A program made the position numbers and the translations under genes. Below are positions 17,268 to 26,662 of a stretch of 64,000 nt of DNA, piece after piece. Each line of letters opens with the position of its first letter. Positions within the stretch are counted from its first letter, which is position 1. The stretch comes from an uncultured Microcaldota archaeon. Its GTDB lineage: Archaea > Micrarchaeota > Micrarchaeia > Norongarragalinales > CAINOH01. Location: the NCBI GenBank assembly GCA_903851445.1, contig CAINOH010000024.1, forward strand, positions 18,080 to 82,079, in the 5' to 3' direction. Below the pieces are notes generated by a model. The model saw only the letters and a list, made by a program, of their open reading frames with translations. It was not told the origin of the DNA and searched no databases.

Positions 17268-17504
17268 ATGAACATCGTGCTTGGCGCGCCGTACAACAAG
17301 ATAATCGACAACGCACTGAAGAAGGGCCAGGCAGGCACCAAGGCCGAAGTCATACGCCAGGCTTTGAAGCTTTACCAGCGGTACTTCGAGGACGAGGAGA
17401 CGCTTGTCGCAAGGGCGATTGAACGGGACATGGCATTGATAAGGTCGGGAAAGATGAAGACCTATTCACTCAAGGAAGTTAAGAAAAGACTGAATATCGA
17501 CTGA
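17268..17504 (+). CDS. Ribbon-helix-helix antitoxin (TA module 1)
   Basis: 78 residues. The N-terminal strand MNIVLGAPYNKIIDNALKKG and the helix KAEVIRQALKLYQRY form a ParD/CopG-type ribbon-helix-helix fold that binds DNA as a dimer. The charged C-terminus (DMALIRSGKMKTYSLKEVKKRL) would wrap the toxin. It is followed 58 bp later by a RelE/ParE-like toxin. A paralogous antitoxin is encoded at 50508-50744 and shares MNI.LGAPY, KG.AG and EVIRQAL. Probably autoregulated through the inverted repeat at 17218. Confidence 0.85.
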   Translation: MNIVLGAPYNKIIDNALKKGQAGTKAEVIRQALKLYQRYFEDEETLVARAIERDMALIRSGKMKTYSLKEVKKRLNID

Positions 17505-17527
17505 AAGTTGTAGACTTGCCCAAAATA

Positions 17528-17554
17528 CCCTTTGACGCGTAACAACTCAAAGGG
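17528..17554 (+). promoter_or_regulatory. Hairpin covering the toxin ribosome binding site
   Basis: CCCTTTGA and TCAAAGGG pair perfectly over 8 bp with an 11-nt loop. The 3' arm includes most of the AAGGGAG Shine-Dalgarno that precedes the TTG toxin start at 17563. The RNA fold would hide the toxin ribosome binding site. Only the sequence is seen; the regulatory role is inferred. Confidence 0.6.
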
Positions 17555-17562
17555 AGTTTTTC

Positions 17563-17820
17563 TTGGAACACGAAGTATCCGACGAGGCGTTCGCCGAAAT
17601 CCAAAAGATGGACCACGGCCTGCAGGAACTATTCATCCGGCACATCGAGAAAGTCTCCAACATGCCTCCAAGAAGGCACCTGCGCTTTGGAAATCCGCAC
17701 TTTGTTGAGAAGGTCACAAAAAGTGCGAGATTCGCATACAAGATAGAGAACGAAACCGTTTACGTCGTGCGCTGCTTTGCCACGCACAAGGAATACGAGC
17801 AGTGGTACAGAAACCTGTGA
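17563..17820 (+). CDS. RelE/ParE-like toxin (TA module 1)
   Basis: 85 residues from a TTG start, 6 nt after AGGGAG. The compact layout fits the RelE/ParE superfamily: helical N-terminus (SDEAFAEIQKMDHGLQELFIRHIEKV), then strands ARFAYKIENETVYVVRCFATHKEYEQWY. RelE-type members cleave mRNA on the ribosome; ParE-type members poison gyrase. The sequence does not decide between them. The conserved block MPPRRHLRFGNPHFVE and the ending CFATHKEYE.WY recur in the second toxin at 50246-50506, with about 32 of 52 residues identical. It converges with pyrH 21 bp downstream. Confidence 0.82.
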   Translation: MEHEVSDEAFAEIQKMDHGLQELFIRHIEKVSNMPPRRHLRFGNPHFVEKVTKSARFAYKIENETVYVVRCFATHKEYEQWYRNL

Positions 17821-17841
17821 TCGCATCCAAGCGGCTGCGAC

Positions 17842-18543
17842 TTATCCGACTATAGTCCCGCAGTCCCTGCTTCCCTCGACCAGCTTCTTCAGCTGGTCAA
17901 GCTTCTTCCCATTAGCAAATACTATTTCTATCCCACTTCTTGCCGCAAGCTTGCAGGCTATTATGTCAAAGACAAACGGCGCCGTGGGTTCGCGGGTATC
18001 CAGGCGGGTTGCAAGCTCGATGAGCTGCTCATAAGACATTTTCTTGATGAGCTTGGCTTTCGGGTTCTTGGAAGGGTCGGAATCGTAAATCCCGTCAATC
18101 TTGGACAGGTTGATTAGCCGCCTTGCCTTGAGCCTCTCTGCAATTATGACAGCAGCGTGGTCGGAGGTTGCGCCCTCCACAAACCCCGCGCCAACTGGGA
18201 TTAGGTTGAGCCTGGAGGCGAGCTGAACTTCTGACAAGTCGGTGATTGACTTTGGATAGGCAACGTCCTCGCCAAGAAGCGAAATCAGGAGAGTTGCGTT
18301 GACGTGGTTTATCATCTGGCCAATCTTGTCGGCCATGACTTGCGTGCCGTTCTTCCTGGCTATGTCCTGATATTGGGCGGAAAATTTTCCTCCGCCAACA
18401 GAGATTGCGAGCTTGAAGCCCTCTGCGTGCAGCTTCTTGATTAGCGCTGCTGCTGACTTGACGTATTCGGCGTCAATGTCGCCGTTATCCTTGAACAGGA
18501 GCGAGCCGCCAAGGGAAATCACGGTAAAATCTTTCTTGTCCAA
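17842..18543 (-). CDS. pyrH: Uridylate kinase (archaeal type)
   Basis: Phosphorylates UMP to UDP in pyrimidine synthesis. 233 residues of the amino acid kinase fold: VISLGGSLLF at the N-terminus, ISVGGGKFSAQYQDIARKNG, the nucleotide site EGATSDHAAVIIAERLKARRLINLSKIDGIYDSDP, and a C-terminal IEIVFANGKKLDQLKKLVEG. The short N-terminus and the GATSDHAAV block match archaeal rather than bacterial PyrH. The start is TTG 18543, with GGTGAT 8 nt upstream. The fused pyrF-pyrE gene 6 kb away supplies its substrate UMP. Confidence 0.92.
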   Translation of the reverse strand: MDKKDFTVISLGGSLLFKDNGDIDAEYVKSAAALIKKLHAEGFKLAISVGGGKFSAQYQDIARKNGTQVMADKIGQMINHVNATLLISLLGEDVAYPKSITDLSEVQLASRLNLIPVGAGFVEGATSDHAAVIIAERLKARRLINLSKIDGIYDSDPSKNPKAKLIKKMSYEQLIELATRLDTREPTAPFVFDIIACKLAARSGIEIVFANGKKLDQLKKLVEGSRDCGTIVG

Positions 18544-18643
18544 AAACGCATCACCAGCTGAAAATGGGCCGAAGTAACCAAAGCCCCTATTAATTCATTA
18601 ACCATTAGCACCAATAAATATTGCGTTAGCAGGGGTGGGCAGG

Positions 18644-19222
18644 ATGGCAGACTTTTCAGCAATAATCCGCGGCCTAAAGCCGGTCTTCGACGAGAAGGAA
18701 AAGAGGCAGGACAAGGTCTTGGTCCTCAGCCGCGAGATAGTCAGGCTTTCAGCACGCGCAATCCGCGACATCCACACTGGAGAAAAAGTCGAGCTTTCGG
18801 CAACCTTGGAGGAGCTTGAAGGCAAGGTCAAGGAAATCCGGCAATATGACGACGACTTCTCCCACATCACCGAGCACTGCTATCAGGAATACGTCGAAAT
18901 CAAGACATTCCTTGCAATAACCTACCACCAGGACCTGCCATCGCCCGATGACCTTTCGATGCCGGTCACCTCTTACCTTTCCGGCATTGCCGACTGCGTC
19001 GGCGAAATCAGGCGCGCAATCCAAATCAGCCTCAAGGAAGACAAGGACGACGAGGCCAACTACTACTTCGGCAGGATGAACGACATCTACGACAACATAA
19101 TGCTCCTCAAATACTCCACGTCAATCATCGGGCCGCTCAAGCAGAAGCAGGACATGGTGCGCTCCTCCATTGACCACGCGCGGAGCGAGCTTCTGATGGC
19201 GAAGTTTACAAAGAGGTCGTAG
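18644..19222 (+). CDS. Translin family RNA/ssDNA-binding protein
   Basis: 192 residues from ATG 18644, preceded by a purine-rich GGTGGGCAGG; the GTG at 18635 is upstream. All-helical. It contains the translin pattern FDEKEKRQDKVLVLSREIVRLSARAIRDIHTGEK, then YQEYVEIKTFLAITY and a C-terminal GRMNDIYDNIMLLKY. Translin and TRAX form octameric rings that bind and cut RNA in eukaryotes; archaeal homologues bind nucleic acid. The TRAX catalytic acidic residues cannot be assigned reliably by eye. It is followed 4 bp later by serB. Confidence 0.88.
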   Translation: MADFSAIIRGLKPVFDEKEKRQDKVLVLSREIVRLSARAIRDIHTGEKVELSATLEELEGKVKEIRQYDDDFSHITEHCYQEYVEIKTFLAITYHQDLPSPDDLSMPVTSYLSGIADCVGEIRRAIQISLKEDKDDEANYYFGRMNDIYDNIMLLKYSTSIIGPLKQKQDMVRSSIDHARSELLMAKFTKRS

Positions 19223-19226
19223 GCTT

Positions 19227-19889
19227 TTGGAAAAAACCAAGTACAAGCACCTGGCAGCATTCGACTTCGACTCCACGCTGATTGAGGGCGAGGTCATCAA
19301 CGGCATTGCCGAGATTGCCGGAATGGGCGCAATAGTCTCCAAGATAACCAGGAAAGTGGTCGATGGCGAAATCCCGTTCGAGGACGCGCTCCACCAGCGC
19401 TGCGCCATGCTTGAGGGTGTGACAATGCAGGACTGCATGCTTTTGGGCGACCGCATCAAGGTAATGCACAACATCGCGCCAACCATGGAACACCTCAAGT
19501 CGCACGGCTTCTACATCGCAATAATCAGCGCCTCCTTGAACCCCGTTGCGGCACGGGTTGCAAGCAGGCGAGACTTCACCGCAGTTGACCAGTTCCTTTT
19601 CAACACCCTGCGGGCAGACAACGGCAAGCTGACTGGCGACGTTCAAATCAAAGTCAGCGACAAGGGCGCGCTCGTGTTCAAGCTCCAGCAGGAGCTTGGA
19701 ATCCCGAAGACCCACACTATGGCAGTTGGCGACGGCAGCATGGACCTGCCGATGTTCGCCCAGTCCGGCCTGAGCATAGCGTTCAACGCAAAGGAAATCG
19801 CAAAGAAAGCGGCGAGCAAGAGCGTTGATGGAAAGGACCTGGCCAAAATCATCCCGGTTGTGGACGAGTGGCTGGCTAAGACGAAATGA
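19227..19889 (+). CDS. serB: Phosphoserine phosphatase-like HAD enzyme
   Basis: 220 residues from a TTG start at 19227. HAD motifs are: motif I AAFDFDSTLIEGE (nucleophile Asp and acid Asp), motif II IAIISASLNPV, a Lys in DKGALVFKLQQELG, and motif IV AVGDGSMDLPMFAQSGLSIAFNAK. The E..NGIAEIAG cap region matches SerB. It dephosphorylates phosphoserine in serine synthesis, cytosolic. It lies 4 bp after the translin gene. The following 230 bp hold hairpins and no gene. Confidence 0.88.
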   Translation: MEKTKYKHLAAFDFDSTLIEGEVINGIAEIAGMGAIVSKITRKVVDGEIPFEDALHQRCAMLEGVTMQDCMLLGDRIKVMHNIAPTMEHLKSHGFYIAIISASLNPVAARVASRRDFTAVDQFLFNTLRADNGKLTGDVQIKVSDKGALVFKLQQELGIPKTHTMAVGDGSMDLPMFAQSGLSIAFNAKEIAKKAASKSVDGKDLAKIIPVVDEWLAKTK

Positions 19890-19966
19890 AGGCCAAATAG
19901 CTTTTGCACTTATTTTTACGAATAAAACGCCTTACGGCCAGTTTTCAAGAATGTAAAAAATTAGTG

Positions 19967-20030
19967 GGGAGGGACTGGCAGGTCCCTCCCAGAATGTTTT
20001 GGGGGTGGGTTGAACTGTGCTCGAAAGCAC
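19967..20030. terminator. Two hairpins in the convergent intergenic region
   Basis: GGGAGGGAC-TGGCAG-GTCCCTCCC (19967-19990) is a perfect 9-bp stem. GTGCT-CGAA-AGCAC (20017-20030) is a second perfect stem with a tetraloop. They lie between serB (plus) and the winged-helix gene (minus), so they could stop transcription from both sides or belong to a structured RNA. Beyond them (20031-20122) the + strand shows about eight GATT motifs at irregular spacing. No coding potential is seen. Confidence 0.5.
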
Positions 20031-20119
20031 AATTACGCGCGATTCTGTGATTCCTTTGCGATTCCTGTTTTGCTTTTCCGTGATTTTGCCGCGATTGGTT
20101 CGCGACTGATTCGGGATTG

Positions 20120-20566
20120 CTACCCGATTGGAAGGTAGTACACTTTCCTTCCTGCCTGCTTCTTGGAAAGCAACCCCGCGACTGCGAGCCTGTTGAGGCG
20201 CGCGCACGCGGCGTTCTTTCCCTTGTAGCCGAACTTGTCGGCCACTTCCTGGGCGATTACCTTGCCCTTTTCCTTGACGAATCCTATGATTTCCATGTCG
20301 ATGTCTGCCACGATGTCCTTTCCGGGCACCGCCGCAACAGCGACCTTTTCCACCGAACTCTTCTCAAGCATCTCCTCAAGCTGCGCGACGCGCCTTTCGA
20401 GGAACTCGAGGCGGTCCAGCTTGGCGTTTATCTCCCTCAGCACGAGGTTGAACGACAATTTCTCGTCGGAAATCTTCGAAAGGTAATACGCCGTTGTCAG
20501 GGCGGGGTCCTTGACGGATTCCTTGAATGAATGGTAATCCGATACGATTCCTTCATCCAAAGCCAT
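20120..20566 (-). CDS. Winged-helix-type regulator with coiled coil
   Basis: 148 residues from ATG 20566 (MALDEGIVSDYHSF), 8 nt after AAGGTG; the longer ORF start is unsupported. The middle is a coiled coil (NAKLDRLEFLERRVAQLEEMLEK). The C-terminal 65 residues look like a winged helix: MEIIGFVKEKGKVIAQEVADKFGYKGKNAACARLNRLAVAGLLSKKQAGRKVYYL, with a recognition helix and a basic wing. No named family is recognised. A cluster of palindromes lies between its TATA-like element and its start, consistent with autorepression. Codon use looks native. Confidence 0.78.
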   Translation of the reverse strand: MALDEGIVSDYHSFKESVKDPALTTAYYLSKISDEKLSFNLVLREINAKLDRLEFLERRVAQLEEMLEKSSVEKVAVAAVPGKDIVADIDMEIIGFVKEKGKVIAQEVADKFGYKGKNAACARLNRLAVAGLLSKKQAGRKVYYLPIG

Positions 20567-20616
20567 TTTCGGCACCTTTTTATTTCCGGTTTGATTGTTA
20601 CTTATTCGCGATTGCG

Positions 20617-20655
20617 TCACGAATCGTGAGAATCAATCACGACACAATCATGATT
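20617..20655 (-). promoter_or_regulatory. Palindrome cluster upstream of the winged-helix gene
   Basis: TCACGA-A-TCGTGA (20617-20629) is a perfect odd palindrome. AATCATGATT (20646-20655) is a perfect even palindrome, with tcaatcacgaca between them repeating the half-site TCACGA/ATCAC. On the minus strand they fall between a TATA-like GTTTAAATATCC (about 20662-20673) and the start codon at 20566. That is where a repressor would block transcription. Inferred operator. Confidence 0.55.
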
Positions 20656-20764
20656 CTATTGGGATATTTAAACCTATCTAGACCGCGGTTCGCTTAATCG
20701 CACGAAATCCTCTTTCTTCTCGCAATCTCGCTAAAAAACCTTGGGCTGCCTAATATCCTAGGCG

Positions 20765-20774
20765 AATTTTAAAC
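20765..20774 (+). promoter_or_regulatory. TATA box of the phosphoesterase gene
   Basis: AATTTTAAAC ends 26 nt before the ATG at 20801, the normal TATA-to-start-site distance. The transcript is therefore probably leaderless. Confidence 0.45.
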
Positions 20775-20800
20775 GGCGGCTTGCCGAAGGCGTTTAGCAT

Positions 20801-21442
20801 ATGGACATTTTGTGCGTGGCAGATTTGCATGGCGAGGTGCAGGCCAAGCAGTTCCTGTTCGAGTTCATCAAGAGTACCAAGCCGGACGCCATCATCCTTG
20901 CAGGTGACGTGACCTGCGGCAGCGTCTCCTATGCCGAGGACCTGTTCGACGGGCTTGAAAAGACCGGGATTCCTTTTTATGCAGTCCACGGGAACAACGA
21001 CCCCGAGCCCGTGCAGGACTTCTTTGAGGAGACCGGCCACGACCTTGCAGGCAAAAGGACGGTAATCGGCGGAATCCCGTTCTACGGCCTTGGCGGCAGC
21101 GGGCCAACCCCGTTCAACACGGTCTGCGAGTATACCGAGGAGACCATTGGGAAGAAACTTGCAGAGCTGAAGGTGCCGGACAATGAAGAGTTCATTCTGG
21201 TGAGCCACGCTCCGCCGCGCGACTGCGAATCTGACAGGACTTCGCGCGGAAACCACGTGGGAAGCAGGTCGCTGCGCGAGTTCGTGCTGGCAAAGAAGCC
21301 GGCTGTTGTGATTTGCGGCCACGTGCACGAGCAGCACTTGACGGAAAAGCTTGGAGGCACAATCATTGCAAAGGTTGGCACGCTGATGCACAGGAAAGCG
21401 CTCGTGCTTTCCATCCCGGAAGACAAGGTCACGCTGCTTTAG
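20801..21442 (+). CDS. Calcineurin-like metallophosphoesterase
   Basis: 213 residues carrying the full metal-binding set of the YfcE/MJ0936-like phosphodiesterases: DLHG (D-x-H), LAGDVT (GD), HGNNDP (GNxD/E), VSHAPP and GHVHE (GHxH). These coordinate two metal ions and hydrolyse phosphodiester or phosphomonoester bonds. The physiological substrate is unknown. It is the first gene of a probable pair with the fibrillarin gene, whose start is 4 to 25 bp downstream depending on which TTG is used. Confidence 0.9.
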   Translation: MDILCVADLHGEVQAKQFLFEFIKSTKPDAIILAGDVTCGSVSYAEDLFDGLEKTGIPFYAVHGNNDPEPVQDFFEETGHDLAGKRTVIGGIPFYGLGGSGPTPFNTVCEYTEETIGKKLAELKVPDNEEFILVSHAPPRDCESDRTSRGNHVGSRSLREFVLAKKPAVVICGHVHEQHLTEKLGGTIIAKVGTLMHRKALVLSIPEDKVTLL

Positions 21443-21446
21443 ACCC

Positions 21447-22166
21447 TTGATTGAGGTTTTGATTCCCTTGGCAAATTTCAGGATTGAACAGGACAAGAAA
21501 TTCGACGGCATCTACTGGGCGTTCGACCCTTCAGGAAAGCGGTTCCTTGCAACCAAGAACCTGGTCAGGGGCTTCCGGGTTTCGGATGAGCGCGTAATCA
21601 GCGTAGGCGGGGAGGAGTACCGCTTCTGGGAGCCGTCCAGGAGCAAGCTCTCGGCTGCAATAGTCAAGGGAATCCGGAACCTCCCGATCAAGCCCGGCTC
21701 GTCCGTCCTCTACCTTGGGGCGGCCAACGGAATTACCTCGAGCTTTGTCTCCGACATCATTGGAAAGAAGGGCGTGCTTTACGGGGTAGAAATTTCGGCA
21801 TCTGCAATGGAGGACTTCATTTTCGTCTGCCAGAAGCGCGAGAACATGCTGCCGATACTCGCCGACGCACGCTCCCCCGAAAATTACTCAAACATGGTTG
21901 ACGGCAAGGTCGACGTGGTGTTCGAGGACGTTGCTGACCAGGAGCAGGCGAAAGTGATGATCCGGAACGCCAAAGCTGCGCTCAAGAAGGGCGGCTACGG
22001 CATGCTTGCGGTGAAGGCGCGCTGCATCGACTCCGCAGCAGACCCGAGGAAGATTTTTGCGCAGGTCGAAAAGGAGCTTTCCGAAGACTTTGAAATAGAG
22101 GAGAACCTCGACATCAGCCAGTTCGAGAAGGACCACGAGTTTTTGCTGCTCAAGTACAAGGGATAA
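21447..22166 (+). CDS. flpA: Fibrillarin-like rRNA/tRNA 2'-O-methyltransferase
   Basis: Methyltransferase subunit of the archaeal C/D box sRNP, guided with Nop5 and L7Ae to methylate ribose 2'-OH in rRNA and tRNA. The ORF from TTG 21447 gives 239 residues; TTG 21468 (MANFRIEQD) has a GAGG about 12 nt upstream and may be the real start, giving 232. The fold is clear: FWEPSRSKLSAAIVKG, SAM motif VLYLGAANGITSSFVSDI, LYGVEISASAMEDFI, DVVFEDVADQEQAKVM, and MLAVKARCID with the catalytic Lys. nop5 is not in the window. Confidence 0.93.
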   Translation: MIEVLIPLANFRIEQDKKFDGIYWAFDPSGKRFLATKNLVRGFRVSDERVISVGGEEYRFWEPSRSKLSAAIVKGIRNLPIKPGSSVLYLGAANGITSSFVSDIIGKKGVLYGVEISASAMEDFIFVCQKRENMLPILADARSPENYSNMVDGKVDVVFEDVADQEQAKVMIRNAKAALKKGGYGMLAVKARCIDSAADPRKIFAQVEKELSEDFEIEENLDISQFEKDHEFLLLKYKG

Positions 22167-22190
22167 TAACCGCTTTGCCAACTTGCAACT

Positions 22191-22200
22191 AATTTAAACC
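22191..22200 (+). promoter_or_regulatory. Probable TATA box of hppA
   Basis: AATTTAAACC sits in the gap after flpA. With initiation about 25 nt on, the hppA leader would be about 80 nt. A second AT-rich stretch (cattaagttttaac) nearer the gene is an alternative. Confidence 0.3.
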
Positions 22201-22298
22201 CCGATTTTCAATATTACTCAGGGTTTTTCATTAAGTTTTAACGGCTGACTGCGCGTTTTCTTTTTCGCAGCAGGAGCCGTATAGGTGGGTGTAAACAA

Positions 22299-24290
<1,992 letters not shown>

Positions 24291-24321
24291 AAAAGGCCGG
24301 ACTTTCTTTTTTCTTCTTCTT

Positions 24322-24771
24322 TTATTTTTTAGAATTAGCTGACTCTGCATTTTTCTTCTCAAGCAATGCTTTCCACTGCTCAATCCGGAACCGCGGGGCG
24401 CTCTTCTGGACTTTGGGGTGCGCAAGCAATGCAGTAAGTTCCCCGGAAGAAAGCGTCTCCGGCTCGCGGACTGCGGTAACATAAGGGAATATCTTTCCAC
24501 TACTTTCGTGCCCGATATCAGTGTGAAATACCGCGACGGTGTTCCCGTTGGCATCAGTCTTGTGGAATAGTGGCTTGCCCTTGTTTAACGCGGCAATTTC
24601 CGGGTCAACCTGCACAAGACCCCGCCGTGAGTCAGACGGTATGCGCCGTATATGTATTCCAAGGCCGTAAAGCGACTTTTCGTCCCGCAACTCTTTCATG
24701 CGTGCAAAATGGTCATCAACGCGTTTTTCAACTGCGGAGACGGATTCCCTGATGCGGTTAAAAAATGCCAT
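24322..24771 (-). CDS. Hypothetical protein, 149 aa
   Basis: Start ATG 24771 (MAFFNRIRESVSAVEKRVDDHF); the upstream part of the listed ORF lies inside the pyrF-pyrE gene and is not coding in this frame. Soluble, with an amphipathic helical N-terminus, then beta-like segments (GLVQVDPEIAALNKGKPLFHKTDANGNTVAVFHTD), and a Lys/Glu-rich tail. No family is recognised. It follows the pyrF-pyrE stop by 16 bp on the same strand, so it is probably cotranscribed. A T-rich sequence shared with hppA lies at its 3' side. Confidence 0.65.
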   Translation of the reverse strand: MAFFNRIRESVSAVEKRVDDHFARMKELRDEKSLYGLGIHIRRIPSDSRRGLVQVDPEIAALNKGKPLFHKTDANGNTVAVFHTDIGHESSGKIFPYVTAVREPETLSSGELTALLAHPKVQKSAPRFRIEQWKALLEKKNAESANSKK

Positions 24772-24787
24772 GAAAATACCACCAACC

Positions 24788-26164
24788 TCATTTCGAGCCG
24801 TACATCTTCTGGTGTTCCTTGAACTTCTCGTAGATTCCATCCGGAAGCACGTCCTGGCCTGCAACCTGCATTGTCTTTAGCGCCTCGAACGTGGCGCGCG
24901 AGCGGAGCACGCAGTAGGGCTTGAGCCCGGCCTTCTCAAGCTCGACTAGGGGGTTCTTGCCTTCCAGGTCGGTTTCCTGCCGGTCAAAAAGCACCACCAG
25001 CCCGGCAAGGTCAAAAGGAACGCCCAGTTTCCGGAGCTTCTCAATCGACTCGAACTTTGTGCCGCCGGTTGTAATCACGTCGTCGACGAAAAGCAGGCGG
25101 TCGCCGGGCTTGAGGTTGCCAACAAGGAGCTTGTCCTTGAGGTCGCCGTAGTCCTTGGTCTCCTTGCGGTCGTAGAGCACGCGCTTGTTTACGCCGAAAA
25201 GTTCGGAAAGCGAGCGCGCAACAGTGGTTGCGATGGGAATTCCCTTGTAAGCAGGCCCGAACACCACGTCAAATTTGTCAAGGAGGCCGTTCTCGTAGAT
25301 GCAAAGGGCAAAGGCGTCGCCTATTGCCTGCAGCGCCTCGCCGTCGTCGAGGTTTCCCGCGTTGAAGAAGTACGCGCTCTTGCGGCCTGACTTGAGCGTG
25401 AAGTCGCCAAAGCGCAGGACCTGCTTTTTGAGAAGAACGGAAAGGAGGGAAGAATGGGAAAATGGCGCTTCAGTGCCGCGCACTGCACCCGTTGGAATGG
25501 AATCGTACAATTCCTTGGCCGCTTTACCCGGGTCTGCTGACTCGATGATGCTGCGGCCCGCTATGAAAAAGTCGCACCCCGCTGCAACCGCCTTGGAAGA
25601 GTCGCCGCCCTGCTTGCCTATCCCGGGCGAGATGATGAGCGTGTCCTTTCCGATTATTTTTCGCGCAACAGCAAGCCGCTCGTAATCGTTTCCCGGAGCC
25701 ACGATTCCGTCCACTCCAGTCTCTTTCGCCATCTTGCAAAGCCGCACGGCCTCGCGCAGTCCGAAGAGGTTGCCCTTTGAAGTCATTGAAACTAGGAGAA
25801 AGACGCCCCGGTTGCGCTTCTTGGCCTCCGCAACAACCGCGGCAACCGCGTCCTGGCCGGAAAACCCGTGGCAGATGATTGCATCAAAGCCAGCGTCGTA
25901 GTAATAGGAGGACTTCATCTGGTTGCTTGAGTCTATGTCCGCAAGCTTGGCGTCGAGTATGACCGGCTTCTGGCCGCAGGCCTTCTTGATTTCAGCGACT
26001 GCATCAGCGTGGCTTTTCTTCCAGTAAAGAGGCATCTCAGGATGCACCTTGACTGCCGCAATGTACGGGGCGCAGGCTTTGGCTGCAGCCATTGCCTTTG
26101 CATAGTCCTTCTCGTCAAGCGAGAGTATGAGCCTGGAGCCGGAAGTGCTGATTTGGAATGCCAT
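24788..26164 (-). CDS. pyrF-pyrE: Fused OMP decarboxylase - orotate phosphoribosyltransferase
   Basis: 458 residues from ATG 26164 (MAFQISTSGSR), after GGTGAG. Residues 1 to about 225 are OMP decarboxylase, with the catalytic DAKLADIDSSN (D-K-D) and phosphate-binding SPGIGKQGGD and FIAGRSII. Residues about 250 to 458 are orotate phosphoribosyltransferase, with FTLKSGRKSAYFFNAG, the flexible loop YDRKETKDYGD and the PRPP motif LLFVDDVITTGGTKFE. Together they catalyse the last two steps of UMP synthesis. The order decarboxylase-then-transferase is the reverse of animal UMP synthase. All key residues are present in both halves. Confidence 0.94.
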   Translation of the reverse strand: MAFQISTSGSRLILSLDEKDYAKAMAAAKACAPYIAAVKVHPEMPLYWKKSHADAVAEIKKACGQKPVILDAKLADIDSSNQMKSSYYYDAGFDAIICHGFSGQDAVAAVVAEAKKRNRGVFLLVSMTSKGNLFGLREAVRLCKMAKETGVDGIVAPGNDYERLAVARKIIGKDTLIISPGIGKQGGDSSKAVAAGCDFFIAGRSIIESADPGKAAKELYDSIPTGAVRGTEAPFSHSSLLSVLLKKQVLRFGDFTLKSGRKSAYFFNAGNLDDGEALQAIGDAFALCIYENGLLDKFDVVFGPAYKGIPIATTVARSLSELFGVNKRVLYDRKETKDYGDLKDKLLVGNLKPGDRLLFVDDVITTGGTKFESIEKLRKLGVPFDLAGLVVLFDRQETDLEGKNPLVELEKAGLKPYCVLRSRATFEALKTMQVAGQDVLPDGIYEKFKEHQKMYGSK

Positions 26165-26251
26165 GGATAACTCACCCAAGAAACGCCCAGTCAAAAAAAG
26201 CGTCACTATCTATACGCTCAAAACAGTTTTTAATCAGGTGACAGCTTATGA

Positions 26252-26656
26252 ATGCACAGGCGGCACGCGATGGAAAAGAGGTTCGACAGCAGGTTTGCTC
26301 TAAAGGCCATACTTGCGGTTGCCATCGTGCTCGCGCTCCTGATGACCTACTCGATATTCCTTCGGAACAAGCCGGAGGGGTTCTCTCTCCTGTATTTCGA
26401 ACCCTCGCAGTACACTGCAGGCAACTACGTTGCAGTCCTTCAAAACCGCGAGAACGGCCAGATGGACTACCAGGTGCAGTTTGACCTTGACAACGCAACC
26501 GTGCAGTCCGTCAACAGGACGCTGCAGGATGGCGAAAAGACCGAGTTTGCCGTCCTTGACTACGCGCCGGGGTTTGCAAAGCCGGGTTCAACCATTGAAA
26601 TCACGGCCAAAAGGCAGAATAGCACTGCGCTCGTAATTTATGCAACCAAGAGGTAG
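26252..26656 (+). CDS. Membrane-anchored protein with small extracytoplasmic domain
   Basis: 134 residues. The ATG at 26252 follows AGGTGA at a good distance; ATG 26270 (MEKRFDSRF) is possible. One N-terminal membrane helix (ALKAILAVAIVLALLMTYSIFL) is followed by an external beta-rich domain of about 85 residues (FSLLYFEPSQYTAGNYVAVLQNRENGQMDYQVQFDL). The layout and the segment resembling N.E....Y.V suggest a DUF1616-like Ig fold, but this is weak. It overlaps no gene and is followed 6 bp later by the riboflavin-synthase-like gene, so they are probably cotranscribed. Confidence 0.7.
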   Translation: MHRRHAMEKRFDSRFALKAILAVAIVLALLMTYSIFLRNKPEGFSLLYFEPSQYTAGNYVAVLQNRENGQMDYQVQFDLDNATVQSVNRTLQDGEKTEFAVLDYAPGFAKPGSTIEITAKRQNSTALVIYATKR

Positions 26657-26662
26657 TTTGCC

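Noticed and set aside
20031-20122. Possible CRISPR or direct-repeat array (GATT motifs)
   Set aside because: Motifs are only 4 bp with irregular spacing and no conserved repeat-spacer pattern. No cas gene is visible in the window.
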